A DNA stretch of 64,000 nucleotides from Chiua virens. Lineage: Eukaryota; Basidiomycota; Agaricomycetes; Boletales; Boletaceae. The stretch is taken from positions 1,860,001 to 1,924,000 of the forward strand of contig JAHNUO010000009.1 of NCBI GenBank assembly GCA_019787685.1, written 5' to 3'. The notes beneath the pieces are model-generated. The model was not told the origin of the DNA. It was given only the letters and a program-made list of their open reading frames with translations, and made no database searches. The position numbers and the translations under genes are program-made. Positions 1 through 13,725 of the stretch are shown here, piece by piece (within the stretch, counting starts at the first letter, position 1; the number at the start of each line of letters is the position of its first letter).

Positions 1-1231
<1,231 letters not shown>

Positions 1232-1691
1232 ATGATCAGACAGGAGAACCAAGACAGCGGGTGATGATGCGGGTAGGGAAAAAAAGAGTAGACGGTGGTC
1301 GTTAAATACTAAGAGGGACCTGGCGGGTCAAGTAAGCCGAACTAGGTGGATCACGTCTCATCACATCGCCACAGCTTCTCCTTTTCCCCGGGTTACACTC
1401 AAATATGGAACATCCAAACAAATTCCTACTCGGTCCGGCTCTTCGTCGTCAAGGCCTATTCCCATGATCCTTGAGCGTGCCGAACGCACCCTAAGTTACT
1501 ACTACGTACACCTTTTTTTAACCCTCCCACACGTCTAACACGTCTAACCGGAGGGCACCTCACCCCGGCCTCGGCCAGTTTATTTGCTCGCCCTGGCGCC
1601 GCATTCGCGTGACATCAATGTACTCTCCCGGCCAAGGTTCTTCGCCTAAGCATCGGCGAATCAGTCATGATACCGTCAGGTTATGTGAACC

Positions 1692-3072
1692 TTACTCACT
1701 TCGATCGATAATGTCCACGTCCACGTCCTCTTCATCATCGTTTTCTTCCTCTGATTCCCATCGGTCATTGAGCGCAGCCTCCGGATTCCTGGAGCGATCC
1801 ACGGCAAGATCGCGCATGAATCGGCTCAACGATGCCTCTTTGACATCTTGCAGCGATTTCTCCCGGGCGGCGCGGGCGCGGGCGAGTTCGGGAAGATATT
1901 CCCTAAATTCACGATCCATCAACCACTCAGTTTCCACAAATAGATCGAGGCGAATGTCTCCAAAAAAATGAATATAATAACGCACTTCTCGTACGTATCT
2001 CTGGACTCTTCTACGGCATCAAAGAATCCCTTCATTCCGTCACCCGTCATGCTGGAAACACCCACAGCCTAACGACATCACCAATCAGCATTCTCGTGTG
2101 ATCAATCACTCAGCTCAATACTCGCCTTGAGGTGCTTGTAAAATTCATCCAGAACCAAACTCATGCTATTCATCAAACTATTCATGTATGTCGGCTCGCC
2201 ATCGGCATCCCGTGATCCCGAATGCGATGCCAGCGCCGCCTGAAACGCTTCGAAATCCTGCATCCACTCGATCGCGAAGTCGTGCGGCGTCACGTCCGTC
2301 TTGTTAAACACGAGGATAAACGGGAGCTTTGTCTTGTACAGGATACTGTTCAGAGAGATCATGATAAGCCGTACGATGAACGCGCGTCGAGAATCCGATG
2401 ACACAGATCACCGACCTGCAGGCATACAACATATTTGACATGAATGTCGCCGGTGCTGTCGTCCGCGGGGTGTCGATAATGTACGCCACCACGGTCGGAA
2501 ATGAGGACGCGACGGCGTCGGTAATGATTGCCCCTGATGCGGACCAGGTAAAGATCTCAATCTGACCTGGCGTATCAAGTATAATATGGCTATCAATCCA
2601 TCACATGTCAAAACCATCCATAAAAACGGTCACAGGAAAAAAGAACACAGCACGCACTCGACCGTCTCAGCCCGCTTTTCGACCAACTCCAACACTTGAT
2701 CAAACTTGGTCGTAAACAGATTTAGTGCTGTCAAGATCCCACCATTGGGACCCAAATTGTACCTTACCAACAAACGTCATTTCATCATATGAACGCCTTG
2801 AAAGGATACAGCGGGACACACTGCTTCATGACCTCTTTGTAATTCACCGTATCGCGAATGTCAATGTTGGGTTCAAACGGGACATGGGCTACTGCGGGAT
2901 CGAGATTGAGGATGTACGGCGGCCGCGAAGGGTTGACAGTGTGCAGGTAGGAATTGAGGCGCTGCACAAAGGTCGACTTGCCTGCACCTGCCATCCCGAT
3001 CGTGATGATGACACTGGGTTTGATTGGTTGGGAACTGGAAGTCCCAGTACCTGAACTGGTGGAGGCACTCAT
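1692..3072 (-). CDS. GPN1: GPN-loop GTPase 1 (XAB1/Npa3 family)
   Basis: Small GTPase needed for nuclear import and assembly of RNA polymerase II. The start ATG at 3072 precedes a short Ser/Thr-rich leader. The P-loop GMAGAGKST follows, then the family-typical NLDPAV segment and [17 protein letters not shown]. The G4-type motif FNKTD is seen near 2300, followed by the helical [10 protein letters not shown] stretch. The C-terminus (about 1692-1960) has [18 protein letters not shown], an acidic stretch and a stop after DIIDRSE. A GTGAGT donor-like sequence overlaps that stop, so a short further exon cannot be excluded. Several short introns separate the pieces. Its neighbours CDK1 and SAC3 lie on the same strand but are separate transcription units. 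Family assignment is firm; the exact 3' end is less so. Confidence 0.9.
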
Positions 3073-3299
3073 GGTAGAAGCAATATATGACGTGCTGTGG
3101 TAAGCGTGAGGATGCGAACGCTGAGCAAATCTTGCGCTGGTGGTCAAAGGAAAACCAGCTGGGCAGCATTGAGCTTGATAAGATAATTCATTACCATAAG
3201 CGGTAACACCCTAATACATAAAACGAAAGCCAACTCAAGCAAGATGGTCGAGTACATGCAATGCGAAAACAATGCCAATACGGTAATCGAAAGAAATTG

Positions 3300-6200
3300 T
3301 CATCGAGAAACAGAAGCAGAAAGGGTGTTGGTTGGAGCAGTGCCATACTTGGCGCGAATGTCCTTGGTCAGGGAACGTAACATGGCGGGCGTGATGACTT
3401 GAATAATCTGATGAGCTGGTTCAGGTGGGACAGAGGTTGCAACGCTGAGAGGAGGCGACGTTGGGCTACCAGAGGTCGTCTCCTCGTCAGTAGGAGAATC
3501 ATCCGATACAGACAGCCGTTGCTTCTTTGACCTCGGCGTGGATAACCTAGGAAGAATAGCAATACGTGAATTGACGAATGGAAGCAATAACATACAGTTT
3601 AACGCACCTGCTCGAGCTCGAGTCTGCAAAGGACGCAAGTCGTTTCGAAGGTTTGAGCTTGGCGAAATGAAACCCCCTCATTTCCTCCTCAAATGTCGTC
3701 ACCAACGCTCGAACCTTTTTCGACTCCTCATCCAACCGAGACCGAGAGAGGAAGTGCATAACTTCTGGATCCACATCGGCGGCGTGCGCCGCAATAGGAC
3801 GCGTTAGTGCATACAACTGAGATAAGAAGGTCATCGTAGGAAAATCTGGGAATAATGAGCATCGGGTTTTAACATAGTCACATAGCACTTACCTCGACCA
3901 AGGTCCCGATGCGCTTTGATATCATCCGTCAACAAGGCCGTGAAACCAGTCTCTGGGAGTGCCCACAACCAGTCAAGGACTGCATCAAATGTCGTGCTAT
4001 GACATGCTCAGCGTGGGCACAAAAGCAAAATGGACGGCAACGTACTTAGAGTCCATGGTTTTAACTAACTGTAAGTGGGGAATGTCGCTCGGGACACCAT
4101 CTTCCCGTAAAAGGCTAGTCATACAATCAACAATCTGGGCAAAAAGCCGCGTGCAGCCTTCTAGTAGTTTTCCATAAAGATCCCAGTTGACTGCCCAAGA
4201 CGTGATTAGTAAACGATGCTCTATCTCGTACGAGGAAGAGCCATACAGTCCCCATAGACAACACAATTGCCAAGCCACCTCGTCGCCATCTCCTCCCATT
4301 GATGTTCCCAATCGCTGAAAAGATCTATAGTTTGGGTACGTTTGAATAGCCTACCATGGAGTTGAGGGGTTTCACCCACCATTCAAGGAGACACGTTTCA
4401 CGAGTCGACCCTCAAGATCAAACGGAATGGAGTGCAGCGACTCTCTTAGCTTCGGCTCCACATCTAAAGCAGCCGTAGAGATCAAGACTTCGTGCGTCGA
4501 CGTCAGCATGCCGCCCGCTACCATCGACTCGACCTATACACCAAATAAACAAGGGCTTACAAATAACGAGGATCACTAGCAACTGACCATATCATCGAAA
4601 TCCTTGGACGCGTCAGGATCCCGTTCGGACCACCCAATGCACAGCAACGAGGGAACGTAGTGTCGGTTCAGCGGAAATGCTTCTATGATTTCACGCAGCC
4701 GAGTACAATCTTCTAAAACGCGATATTTCCTTCATATACAATCAGGAGCAGAATACGAGTGAATTAGAACTAAGCCAGCCCCACCTTCCCAAGAGATCCG
4801 CGACATCCGTCAGGGGAGTACGTTCGAATACGACGATGCCAGGATGCCAAGCGGCCGAGTCTACGTGGTCTTTTGAGATCGGTATTTGAAACACGTTCTC
4901 GTTCTTCCAGTGTCCTGAGGCTGGTACGTCGAACTTTTGTTCCAGCCAAATAGCCGTCCCATCGCTCTCTTGATTGAGAGATAGCCACACACTCCAATTG
5001 TCAAGAAACGGACTCCTCATGGACTCCAAAAATTCCCTTAGAATACCCAAGAACGATCCACGCGCCCATCGACGCGTATGGTCCTCGTGGTTCTATTAAG
5101 GATGTTATGTAAGTGGATGCGGACTTGCAACTCAATCTAGCGCTTTACCTTTTCAAATCGTCTCACAAGCTCATCATCATTGGCCGGAGGTCGGTATTCT
5201 CCAGACAAGCGTTCACGAAGGCGCTTTTTTAACGGTGTACGTCTCTCGGATGACGTCTCTCGATGTGCATGCCCGTTAGTTGCAGGATGTCCGCCAATGC
5301 TGCGTGAAAGACGCTCGGCCTGTGCCTTTTCCTTGTAATTCGTACTCCGTTGGCACGCCTCCAGCCATTTCGCATGATTGCCCAGGCGCTGCCGCCACTT
5401 GGAGAAGGCTGACCTTACCAGCCAACCTCCTCGTGCAAAGTGAAGCGACGTCGCTTTCATGATGTCGAGGCTGGGTTTCTCTGTAGGGGGCGGCGCAGTG
5501 ACGAGTGTCGTATTCAATTTTTCAACGGAGGACGACTCTGACTCCGCCTCGACGTCTGTGGCTGTGATTTCGATTTTCAGACGAGACTCGGTGGATCCCC
5601 TGCGAAGCGGGCCCGAGATCGAAGGTAAAGGAAGTAGACTTCGAGGCGGGTGAATGAATAATGAGAGGGCTTAAGATTTCAGTTGGCGCAGAGGAAAGGG
5701 TTGTGGTTTGTAAATTTTGCAAGGACCGAACAGAAGCAATTCGCGCGGAAGGGAAGGAGGGGGGGATATATATGGATGCAGTAGGTGTCGGAGGCAGTGA
5801 GATAGGCCGGGACCGATAGAGAGGTGGAGGGTACGTAGGTGGTGTCTGATCCATCGCATCTTCCATCGAGGTCGAGTTGATGGGTAGGGAAGAGGACATA
5901 GATGGTATTTCTGACGCACTTATGTCGGCAACAGTTTGCTCTGGTCGTGGGGGTATGGAAGTCGGTGATTCTTTGAAAGTGGAAGACATTGTGTTGAATA
6001 CGGACGCGATGGGTGCACTAGGCCCGCTTCTATCAGAAGGCGAGTCAAGATTTGGTTTCGGGGTAAAAATTGGCGCCAGAGGGTTCAGAGGTTTCGAAAG
6101 GGGAGATTCCCCACCAAAGATCGATTTCTTAGTTCCACCAGGAGTCACTTCACTGGCCTCAGGAGAGCGTTGTTGGGGAGATTGTTCGGCTATTTGTGAT

Positions 6201-8316
6201 GACTGCTCCGCCCGTAGTGTGGATGTCGTTGGAACCCCATCTGGCTGTGGATTGAAGGCTGAAAAGAATGAAACGGACGGAGGGGTCGAAAAGCTAACGG
6301 CAGCTTCTAACGTATGTGTTTAGAATCATTCGACAGTTGATATGACCTTTATGAACATACCTGTTACATTTTGCAGAAACGAACTTGGTGCAGGAGCAAA
6401 GCCATCTTTGATTGTTCCAAAGGCGGATACCGAGGGAGGTGTGGAGGGCACGTTCGCGAATGCACTCTGAGCGCTGAAGGCAGTCGTTCCAAAAACGTTT
6501 GGAGCTGTCTTAAGATTGGAGAAAGCCGACTGAATGGGCGCTACAGAAGGCTGGAATGGTTGGCCCGCCGTTTCGGACTTGAAAAAAGCGGACGGTGTCG
6601 GTTTAGGACCGAAGGTATCAGTTAGCCACTGAGTTCCACTCGGTTGTAGAGGTCTGGAGGATTGGTGAGCGGTATGAACAGGTTGTTCTGGTTGATCTTC
6701 AGTTTCATCCAGTACAGATATGTCAATATCCGTGTCTTGTTCCTGGGGGCCCATTCCAGAATATCCGTCAACAATGTCGGGGATGGAGAGACCACTTCGT
6801 ATCAATTCAATATCTTCGATGGTGTCCTTGCCAAAGTGCCGTTCAAGAATGCATGCGACGAGATAGGTCATAACGACGTTGCCTTCACGGCGTAGGACAT
6901 TAGCGAGTTCACCGAATATTTGCATTGCCTCCGGATCAACGACAAGGGCAGAGGTCTTGGTGATAGGAGCACTCTTGGCCTGAACTCGAGCGCGAAACTT
7001 TGTAGTCAACTCAAAAACAGGATGATTGAGCAAGCTGCCTGGTATATCGTCATAGCGCTCTTTCTGGTCGCGGATGTGGATAAGTCGGTGATAAACACGC
7101 ATCTCTAGCTCAGTCGGGGACTGATAATGATCGCGTTGATCGTGATAGAACTCCTTCAAGCTCTGCAAAGCTGCACAAGAATTACTATACACCATACAGA
7201 TCGATACCGAAAGTGCTTACTATTCATGAGCTGTTGCTCCTCCAAAGCAACAGAGAACCCAGGTCTGTCCCGTTCAGCGTGAAGGGCCAAGATATGGAAC
7301 CGAGCGCATCGGTCGTGACATTCGATTGCAACGGCACCCATTTCATGTTGCATGGTGAAGTCAGTTCGTACGGCTCTTGAGCGGTCCCGGATGAAGTTGA
7401 ATGTTTCCAAGAATCCACTTTGCGGTAAAAGTTCGTGAAAGAGATAGTCAAGAGTGCGCTGGCATACCATTTATGCATGTATGTCAATAGGTTTTAGAAG
7501 CATGGCTTACCTTGAGGACATCCGGAGGTCGAAGATCGGACGGCAACGTCTTATCCCCAGCAGCACGTTCATAAGCCTTGACAGCTCGTTTGTGGTCCAC
7601 TCTCTTGGTACCAGGAATCTACGTAAAGTGTGAGTACAAAACGTTGGTGTCGCTTTCACAAGCCATGTATACCCACCGTTTCCCATTCGAACAGGCTATT
7701 CTCGCGCTCACGTCGATAACGTTCGAAGCGAGGACACATATCCATGCATGTACCAACCATGGTAATCGCGTCCTCGAGACGTTTCGCTACTGATGGATCG
7801 TCCATCTTGCCTTCCGCGATCGCCTTCTTGCGCTCGGCCTCACGGGCCTTGACCAACTAAACGAGAGCATGGAGAGCGTAGCAAACGAAAACTGTATATA
7901 CGACGCACCTCTTGCCAAAAATTTTCACGTTCCTCCGGTGTTTCTGGCTCATTTGTATCTGCGTTCTCCACTTCATGTTCATCCTCCATTTCGCTGTGCT
8001 CTCCCTCGCTCCCCGTGGTGCCTCCATCGAGAGCGCCATTTCGACGAAAAGTAGCAGTCGCATTGCCAAACCTGCCACGAGCACCACGACCTCTTCCACG
8101 AGCACCGCCTCTGTGACCGCCTCTTTCCCATCGCTCGCTGTCGCTCCCGGCCTGGGATGTACTTGCTCCACTGCGACCGGAGACCCCGTCGGCGACCCAT
8201 CGTTTGTTCCCATGGTGGGCGCGTCTTCCTGTGCCGCCTTCGATGTGTCCATTCGGACGCGATCCTCTATTGTAGCTGCGTGGTAAACCGGGCTCCATAG
8301 TCGCCATAGACGACAT
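3300..8316 (-). CDS. SAC3: SAC3/GANP nuclear mRNA export factor
   Basis: Scaffold of the TREX-2 complex that links transcription to mRNA export at the nuclear pore. The ATG at 8316 starts an RG/GR-rich, disordered leader. The SAC3/GANP core follows, with GTCMDMCPRFERYRRERE (about 7700), RAVRTDFTMQHEMGA, IECHDRCARFHILALH and LKEFYHDQRD. Downstream (5.5-6.6 kb) is a long FG/Ser/Pro-rich segment with SAFANVPSTPP and KSIFGGESPL, consistent with nucleoporin contact. The region 3.3-5.5 kb has basic and helical exons (for example ARGGWLVRSAFSKWRQRL) that continue in the same direction with no new promoter-like gap, so I treat it as the C-terminal half. It could be a separate gene, but no convincing start lies between. 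More than ten introns are implied, and one splice near 5.6 kb uses a weak donor or hides a frameshift. Confidence 0.82.
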
Positions 8317-9542
8317 GGATGTCGTGCCACACAAAGTGTCCAAGCTTGTGGTTTCTCAGCAAATCCGAGTCCGACAACACACTACACAATGATTATGTAA
8401 TCAAATCTAACCCCAATTCCGAACTTCCAATTCAAGTTCTTCAAGGAGGCCACCATAAGAGCTGCTCGTTTGTTTCTGACAGTCCTTGATGACTCGACAT
8501 ACTTACTGTAGCCTCACGCTACAGACGATGGTCAAACTTTTTCGGGCTTTCGAGAATCAAGACAAGTGAACAGGTACCTCCCAGTGATCACTGCGGAAGC
8601 AGTGGCTTTGCTATCTATTGAAAAGGCAAGGCGAGGTTTTGCTCCTGCGTCACTTTTGAGTGCAGAACTCGGATGTTGACAAAACTGACACCTTTGTGAT
8701 CAGATCGAATGTGCCAGACATCAATTGCACTTGGCGCAAACTTGAATGCTGCATGTAGGGACGATTTGAGTGGCCTAGTGATTATGGGTCGTCACCCCAC
8801 AAACAATTGCAATTGGTTTGCCCACAAGAGTTGTTGGACATCCCCCTGAATAAACCGATGTTCAAATTTTACAGCGGGATGGAGCGCCTTGGCATTGTAC
8901 AAGTTGGCGCATACCTTCAAGTTGTCACATTTTTAGGCTCTGCAAGTGATGGCTGGAAGATATGGATTCCGAGTATGTCTGCGCGACAGGACGGTGCCAT
9001 TTAGCATAGAAACCAAGAAGGACCAAACGATTGGCAAGGATGTGTCAGTTTCGAACGTGTTTCAATTCGGAACCGTAGCTCAAGTGTCCAAAACTCAGAA
9101 CTGCACCCTCTAATTCGAGTGGACGTGTAGCCGTGCCGGATCTGGGTCAGTGACAAGTGTTCTGCATACTCTCAGCTAACGCCGCCCTTGGGTCTTGACT
9201 TGGTCTGGCTGGACAAACATAAATGCATGCGCATCATAGCACATTGGGAGAATTTCAACGTGTGGATAATTAATAACTCCAAGAATCCCGTAGTTCCTGC
9301 CAGTGAAACCTGCGTCAGCCTGAAACCCGTCGGTGGCGGCTAGGAATTATTCTGCATCCCCATGGAGCTACGATACCTGCTATCGCAAATTCTGACAGAT
9401 AATTTAAGCGTGGTTTCGTAGGTTGCTGTCTCCAGCCCTTCTCTGATGAACGCCGATGTCCGTGTACGTGAGGCCCTGGATCTAGATATCTGACGGAACT
9501 CTACCCGATTCCATCTTGTTCCAACCTCTCATTTGAGTACCA
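8317..9542. other. Intergenic region, no gene seen
   Basis: Lies between the divergent SAC3 (minus) and a 7TM gene (plus). Short ORFs here are unrelated to anything I recognise and lack splice-supported extensions. It probably holds both promoters. Confidence 0.5.
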
Positions 9543-9550
9543 TATTTATA
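9543..9550 (+). promoter_or_regulatory. TATA-like element of 7TM gene 1
   Basis: TATTTATA lies about 60 bp upstream of the ATG at 9610. The two paralogues (12,544 and 30,490) have a similar AT box at nearly the same distance, which supports a real core-promoter element. Confidence 0.4.
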
Positions 9551-9609
9551 AGAATGAATAGCATTCTGATGACCTTTCTCCACTCAGTAGTCGACCCGAC
9601 AGCCAAAAG

Positions 9610-10746
9610 ATGTCTGACAATGTCACGTCTTCAGCGGGGCTCGTTCTTCCCACGAATGCCATGATCCTCCCCTCCGTGAACTCCCTGATGGTCTCGCACA
9701 CGTTCTTGTCGCTCCTTATCCCCCTTACCACCTGGCTCTTTTATCTCTCTACCCCAGAGAATCGCCGAAGACCTGTCTTTCTCCTCAATTTAGGGGCTAT
9801 CGTTTTTGCCTTCGTAATTTGTATTTTGGTTGACGCATCTGCTGTAAGCGTGATATACATATTGATCACATCGAGTGGCTGATGGTCGCCACAGATTCAT
9901 ACTATATTGCACCCTCTGAGACCCTGGCATGTACGTTATTTACTGCTGCTATCTTGATCACTTAAGCGCTCACCTCATGATATTCTACTAGCTTCACCTG
10001 GTCATCCAATTCATTGCTGTATGGCAATCTATACTCGTAGACCTCACATTACTCGTTCGACTCATCTCGGTTTATCCACCCCAGCAAGTCGGTCCGATAC
10101 GCTTCGCCCTCCTCACTTCAATTCCGGTTCTCCTCAAGCTTGCTCGCACTGTCAACCTCCTCCTGTTCACCAAAGTCATGGTTGATACCTTGTATGGACC
10201 AAACGCAGCAATGGCGGACGTCGTGTTCATTTCGAAACCCTACATAAAAATCGAGTGGGGCACACAGATGATGGACAATACGTGGGTATTAACAGATTTT
10301 ATCATATCTGAACTGTTTCAATCATTCGCTGCATAGATACGTATCCCTCGCGTCCCTTTGGAAAATAGGTGGTCAGAGAAGCAAATGGACCGTGTCCTAA
10401 AATTTGCAATGGTATCTTTCTTTTCCAATCGTCGATATCCAAATCACTCATCTAAATGCGTGTTTTCATTTATTCTCTGCGTCTAGCGACGATCGCTCAG
10501 CGCATGCGCACTATCTTCCGTATCGCACTCACAAACTTCGTTATTCCGACCGTGTTCTCCATCGCTCAATTCGTCTCTTTGTATCATGGCGCTGGCATGA
10601 CGGTCTTGAACCAACTTGTATTCATTAACATGATGCTTTCTACCTTTGGTGTCGTTCTCGCCACCATATGGGCATCCAGCATTACTCGACAAGAGGGTCA
10701 AACTGGAGTTGGTCGTGCTGGCGTCATGGGACAGCACAGTCGTTAA
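9610..10746 (+). CDS. Seven-transmembrane protein of unnamed fungal family, paralogue 1
   Basis: I do not recognise a named family. From the ATG at 9610, exon 1 (to 9843) encodes two hydrophobic helices (LLIPLTTWLFYLST and AIVFAFVICILVDAS). A short exon reads IHTILHPLRPWH. The following exon holds two more helices and the motif YIKIEWGTQMMDNT. The last exon (from about 10,490) holds two further helices ending ATIWASSITRQE and a short basic tail, with the stop at 10,746. With a short helix at YVSLASLW this gives seven predicted passes, so a receptor-like role is possible but only inferred. No signal peptide and no STE3 or STE2 pheromone-receptor motifs are visible. Exon phases match those of the copies at 12.5 and 30.5 kb. 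Internal splice sites near 10,390-10,490 are uncertain. Confidence 0.75.
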
Positions 10747-12490
10747 TTCGAGGTACAGCGTGAACGTTTGCAACGAGAAAATCAAGTTGGAAAGTAAACT
10801 GTGAGTCTGACGTACTTCGTCCCGTTAGTTCATGCACGTCCGCTTTAGACTCGGACGTCGTGTTCCCTATAAATTATATAGATCATCGAACTCATATCAA
10901 GTTGTGTTTTTGTTGTTGTTTTCTATAAGTCAGTGCCATATCTGACGATCTATGTTCAAGAGTTAAGCTCAGTCGTTCGTGTTGGTATAATATCGAACTT
11001 ACATCAAACAGATAACTATTTTTTCTTCGTCCTCCGTCAAGGACCGATGAGCGCTGAGCGCTCAATACTCACCCTCGACATAACCTAAAACGCGATTCCC
11101 AGACATTATATGCACCGAGCGTCGTCATGGTGCGCCAAGTCTTTCAGGCCAAGTTACTAGCTCGATTGAAGATCGGTCTCACCTGGTCGAAAGGGGTATC
11201 ACAAGCAGTCCAGGCATTTCTCGAACTTGAACTCCATGGTCTCTTTGCTCACCGACACCGCAATCGTCTGAATAGCGCCATCGATGAACGTTCCCCCAAA
11301 CTACGTTACATGTGAATTAGGTGAAACGTATCCAGTCTGCGATCATATATGCGAACCGCCTAAGTGAGTCGCTGTACCCGAATCGTCACTTGAGGGTCCG
11401 AATATGTATATGGTTCCAGGGAAGCGTTGCAAGGTTTTGAATCCAAGGCTGTAAGCATTGACAATGACAGCCTGAGCCTGTATGATATCGCTTGTCATTC
11501 AAGTAAACCAAGTGTCCAATAGTAGGCATGGGAATCCCAACCTATATTACTGGTGCTTACGCCCTGTAGTCACCGATAGGCCGTAACTGGCCGGGAGATG
11601 CGGCGCAGGCAGTACGAAGGTACAGTTGATTCGGAAAAATTGCCTAGCCAGTGCTTGATGGACTAATGGAATTGGTGAACCCGAAACACGTAGACGACCC
11701 AAGTTTCTAGCGCCGCAAGCCGCCGACTTGGATATTGTCCATCATGACTTCCCTTTCACCAGATCTAACTCCTCAGCGAACCGCCTAAATTGAGTCACCC
11801 GAATTGCAACTTGTACTGGCAGCTGCCGTGCAGTACGGTATTATTACGGCTGCGTTTATGCGCGCACACAACTTTTGAATCGAACGGGGATCTTGAAATT
11901 CAAACATGTATAGGAACGGGGTATCCAGGGACACTGGCTACAATGTCGAACGATCCGGTGCTACAACGACTTCTCCCAAAGTTCGACTAAGGTATGGTTA
12001 CTAGTAATCGCTGTCACTAAAGGTTCCGATTACACCTAATCATCTCCCCTAGGATCGAAAAGAAAGTATGGCAGTCATGTGCAGTAGGGATCACGGAACA
12101 GACTCGACAATGCAGAAAGCCAAGATCACCGGGGATACTTCAAGTTGTCGTTGTTACAGCCTACATATACTAGTACTAGTAGGTCGGGCTTCTCGCGGTC
12201 GTCCATGTTCCCTAGTAACCTCGGAGCATTCACCGTGACCTAAACATAATCCCAGTACTAGTCTCAAGCATTCCCAGGAAGCATTTCCCCGGCACTTTTG
12301 GACGGGCATTACACAGAGATCAGGTTCAAGACTACCGTGTCCTCCAAGGTAAACAGTCCCACATCAATTGATCTAGATCGAGTAGTTCATGCACGTGTTT
12401 GACACCTAAGCCAGACTTGGTTACCGGATATCCAACTCGGGCTAAGTTCTCCTGCGATTCCACCTCGACCCTCCTCACAGAACAAGTTAC
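10747..12490. other. Intergenic region between the tandem 7TM genes
   Basis: About 1.7 kb with no recognisable coding exons. Short ORFs at 11,127 and 11,790 have no matching splice context or familiar motifs. Confidence 0.45.
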
Positions 12491-12498
12491 TTATATAA
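12491..12498 (+). promoter_or_regulatory. TATA-like element of 7TM gene 2
   Basis: TTATATAA sits about 50 bp before the ATG at 12,544, the same arrangement as in the paralogue at 9.6 kb. Confidence 0.45.
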
Positions 12499-12543
12499 CG
12501 TGTTCCTTATGCTTTGTATCCGCTCTAGGTTACTTTTCCAACC

Positions 12544-13725
12544 ATGGGGTCTTCCGATGGATCTTCGTCAGGGCTCACTCAGAGCAACAGTGCCATGGTT
12601 CATCCCTCCCTGAACTCCCTAATGATGTCGCACACATTCCTGTCGCTCCTCTTCCCTCTCGTCATTTCATTGTTCTATTTCTCCACTCCAGACAACCGCC
12701 GAAAGCCTGTATTCCTTCTCAACGTAGGAGCTATCTTGTTGGCTTTCATTGTTTGTGTTTTGGTTGATGCGTCCACGGTGAGCCTGACTCGCCAAAATCT
12801 ACTAATTGTATTGAGTGGTTGATAGTTGCACACAGATTCATACTATATTACACCCTCTGAATCCGTGGCATGTACGCTATCTACCGCTAGAAAGTCGCCA
12901 TGCTTATCTCATGACATCTTAACTAGCTTAACACTGCAGCTCAATTCATTTCCGTTTGGCAATCTATTCTTGTCGACCTTACATTGCTCATCCGCCTCGC
13001 CTCCGTCTACCCACTTAAACAGATAGGCCCCAAACGCTTTGCCCTCCTTATTGCAATCCCCATCCTCCTCAAGCTTACTCGTGCTATCAACCTTATCTTA
13101 TTCACCAAGATCATGGTTGATACTCTACATCAGCCGAACGCGACGCCGACAAACACTGTGTTTGTTTCAAAACCCTACATAAAAATAGAGTGGGGTACTC
13201 AGATGATGGACAATACGTGAGTGTTGATGATGCATGATGTTTATTTATTCCACAATGTTTATCGTTTGGCCCATAGATACGTATCTCTTGGATTCTTGTG
13301 GAGAATACGTGGTCAAGGAAAGGGACAGATCATGCCTAAAGCTCGCTGTGGTAATTCTGTTCCATTTATTACATCCAATTCACGATCAAACGTGGTTTTA
13401 ACCCTTTCGACGTCCAGTAACTCTGACCCAACGACTGCGTACTCTCTTCCACATCTCATTCACGAACTTCGTCATACCAACCATATTCTCCATCGCACAA
13501 TTCGTATCTGTCTATCATGGCGTCGACATGACCGTCCTGGAACAACTTGTACTCGTCAATATGATGCTTTCAACCCTTGGTGTCGTTTGCGCCACCATAT
13601 GGGCATGCAGCATCAGTCGACAAGAAACGCAGGCTGAAATCATACTACGTCAGTCTTGTTGCACTTTATCAGTTGCGCATCTGCGGTGCCCCGCGAACAC
13701 GCACGATGAAACTTCGAGTATGTGA
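12544..13725 (+). CDS. Seven-transmembrane protein of unnamed fungal family, paralogue 2
   Basis: Tandem duplicate of the gene at 9,610, starting 2,934 bp downstream. Exon 1 ends LVDAST at a GTGAGC donor. The next exon reads IHTILHPLNPWH. The third spans LIRLASVYP to KIEWGTQMMDNT, and the last carries FTNFVIPTIFSIAQFVS and MMLSTLGVVCATIWACSIS. The tail after SRQETQ differs from copy 1 and ends at 13,725. Similarity to copy 1 is strong throughout the helices, and silent differences are common, so the duplication is not very recent and both copies appear under constraint. The function is unknown; membrane location is inferred from hydrophobic segments. The exon boundary between about 13,330 and 13,420 is uncertain. 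Confidence 0.75.

Noticed and set aside
9610..13725. STE3 or STE2 mating pheromone receptors
   Set aside because: The helices lack the family motifs, exon 1 layout differs and no pheromone precursor gene (CaaX) was noticed nearby.
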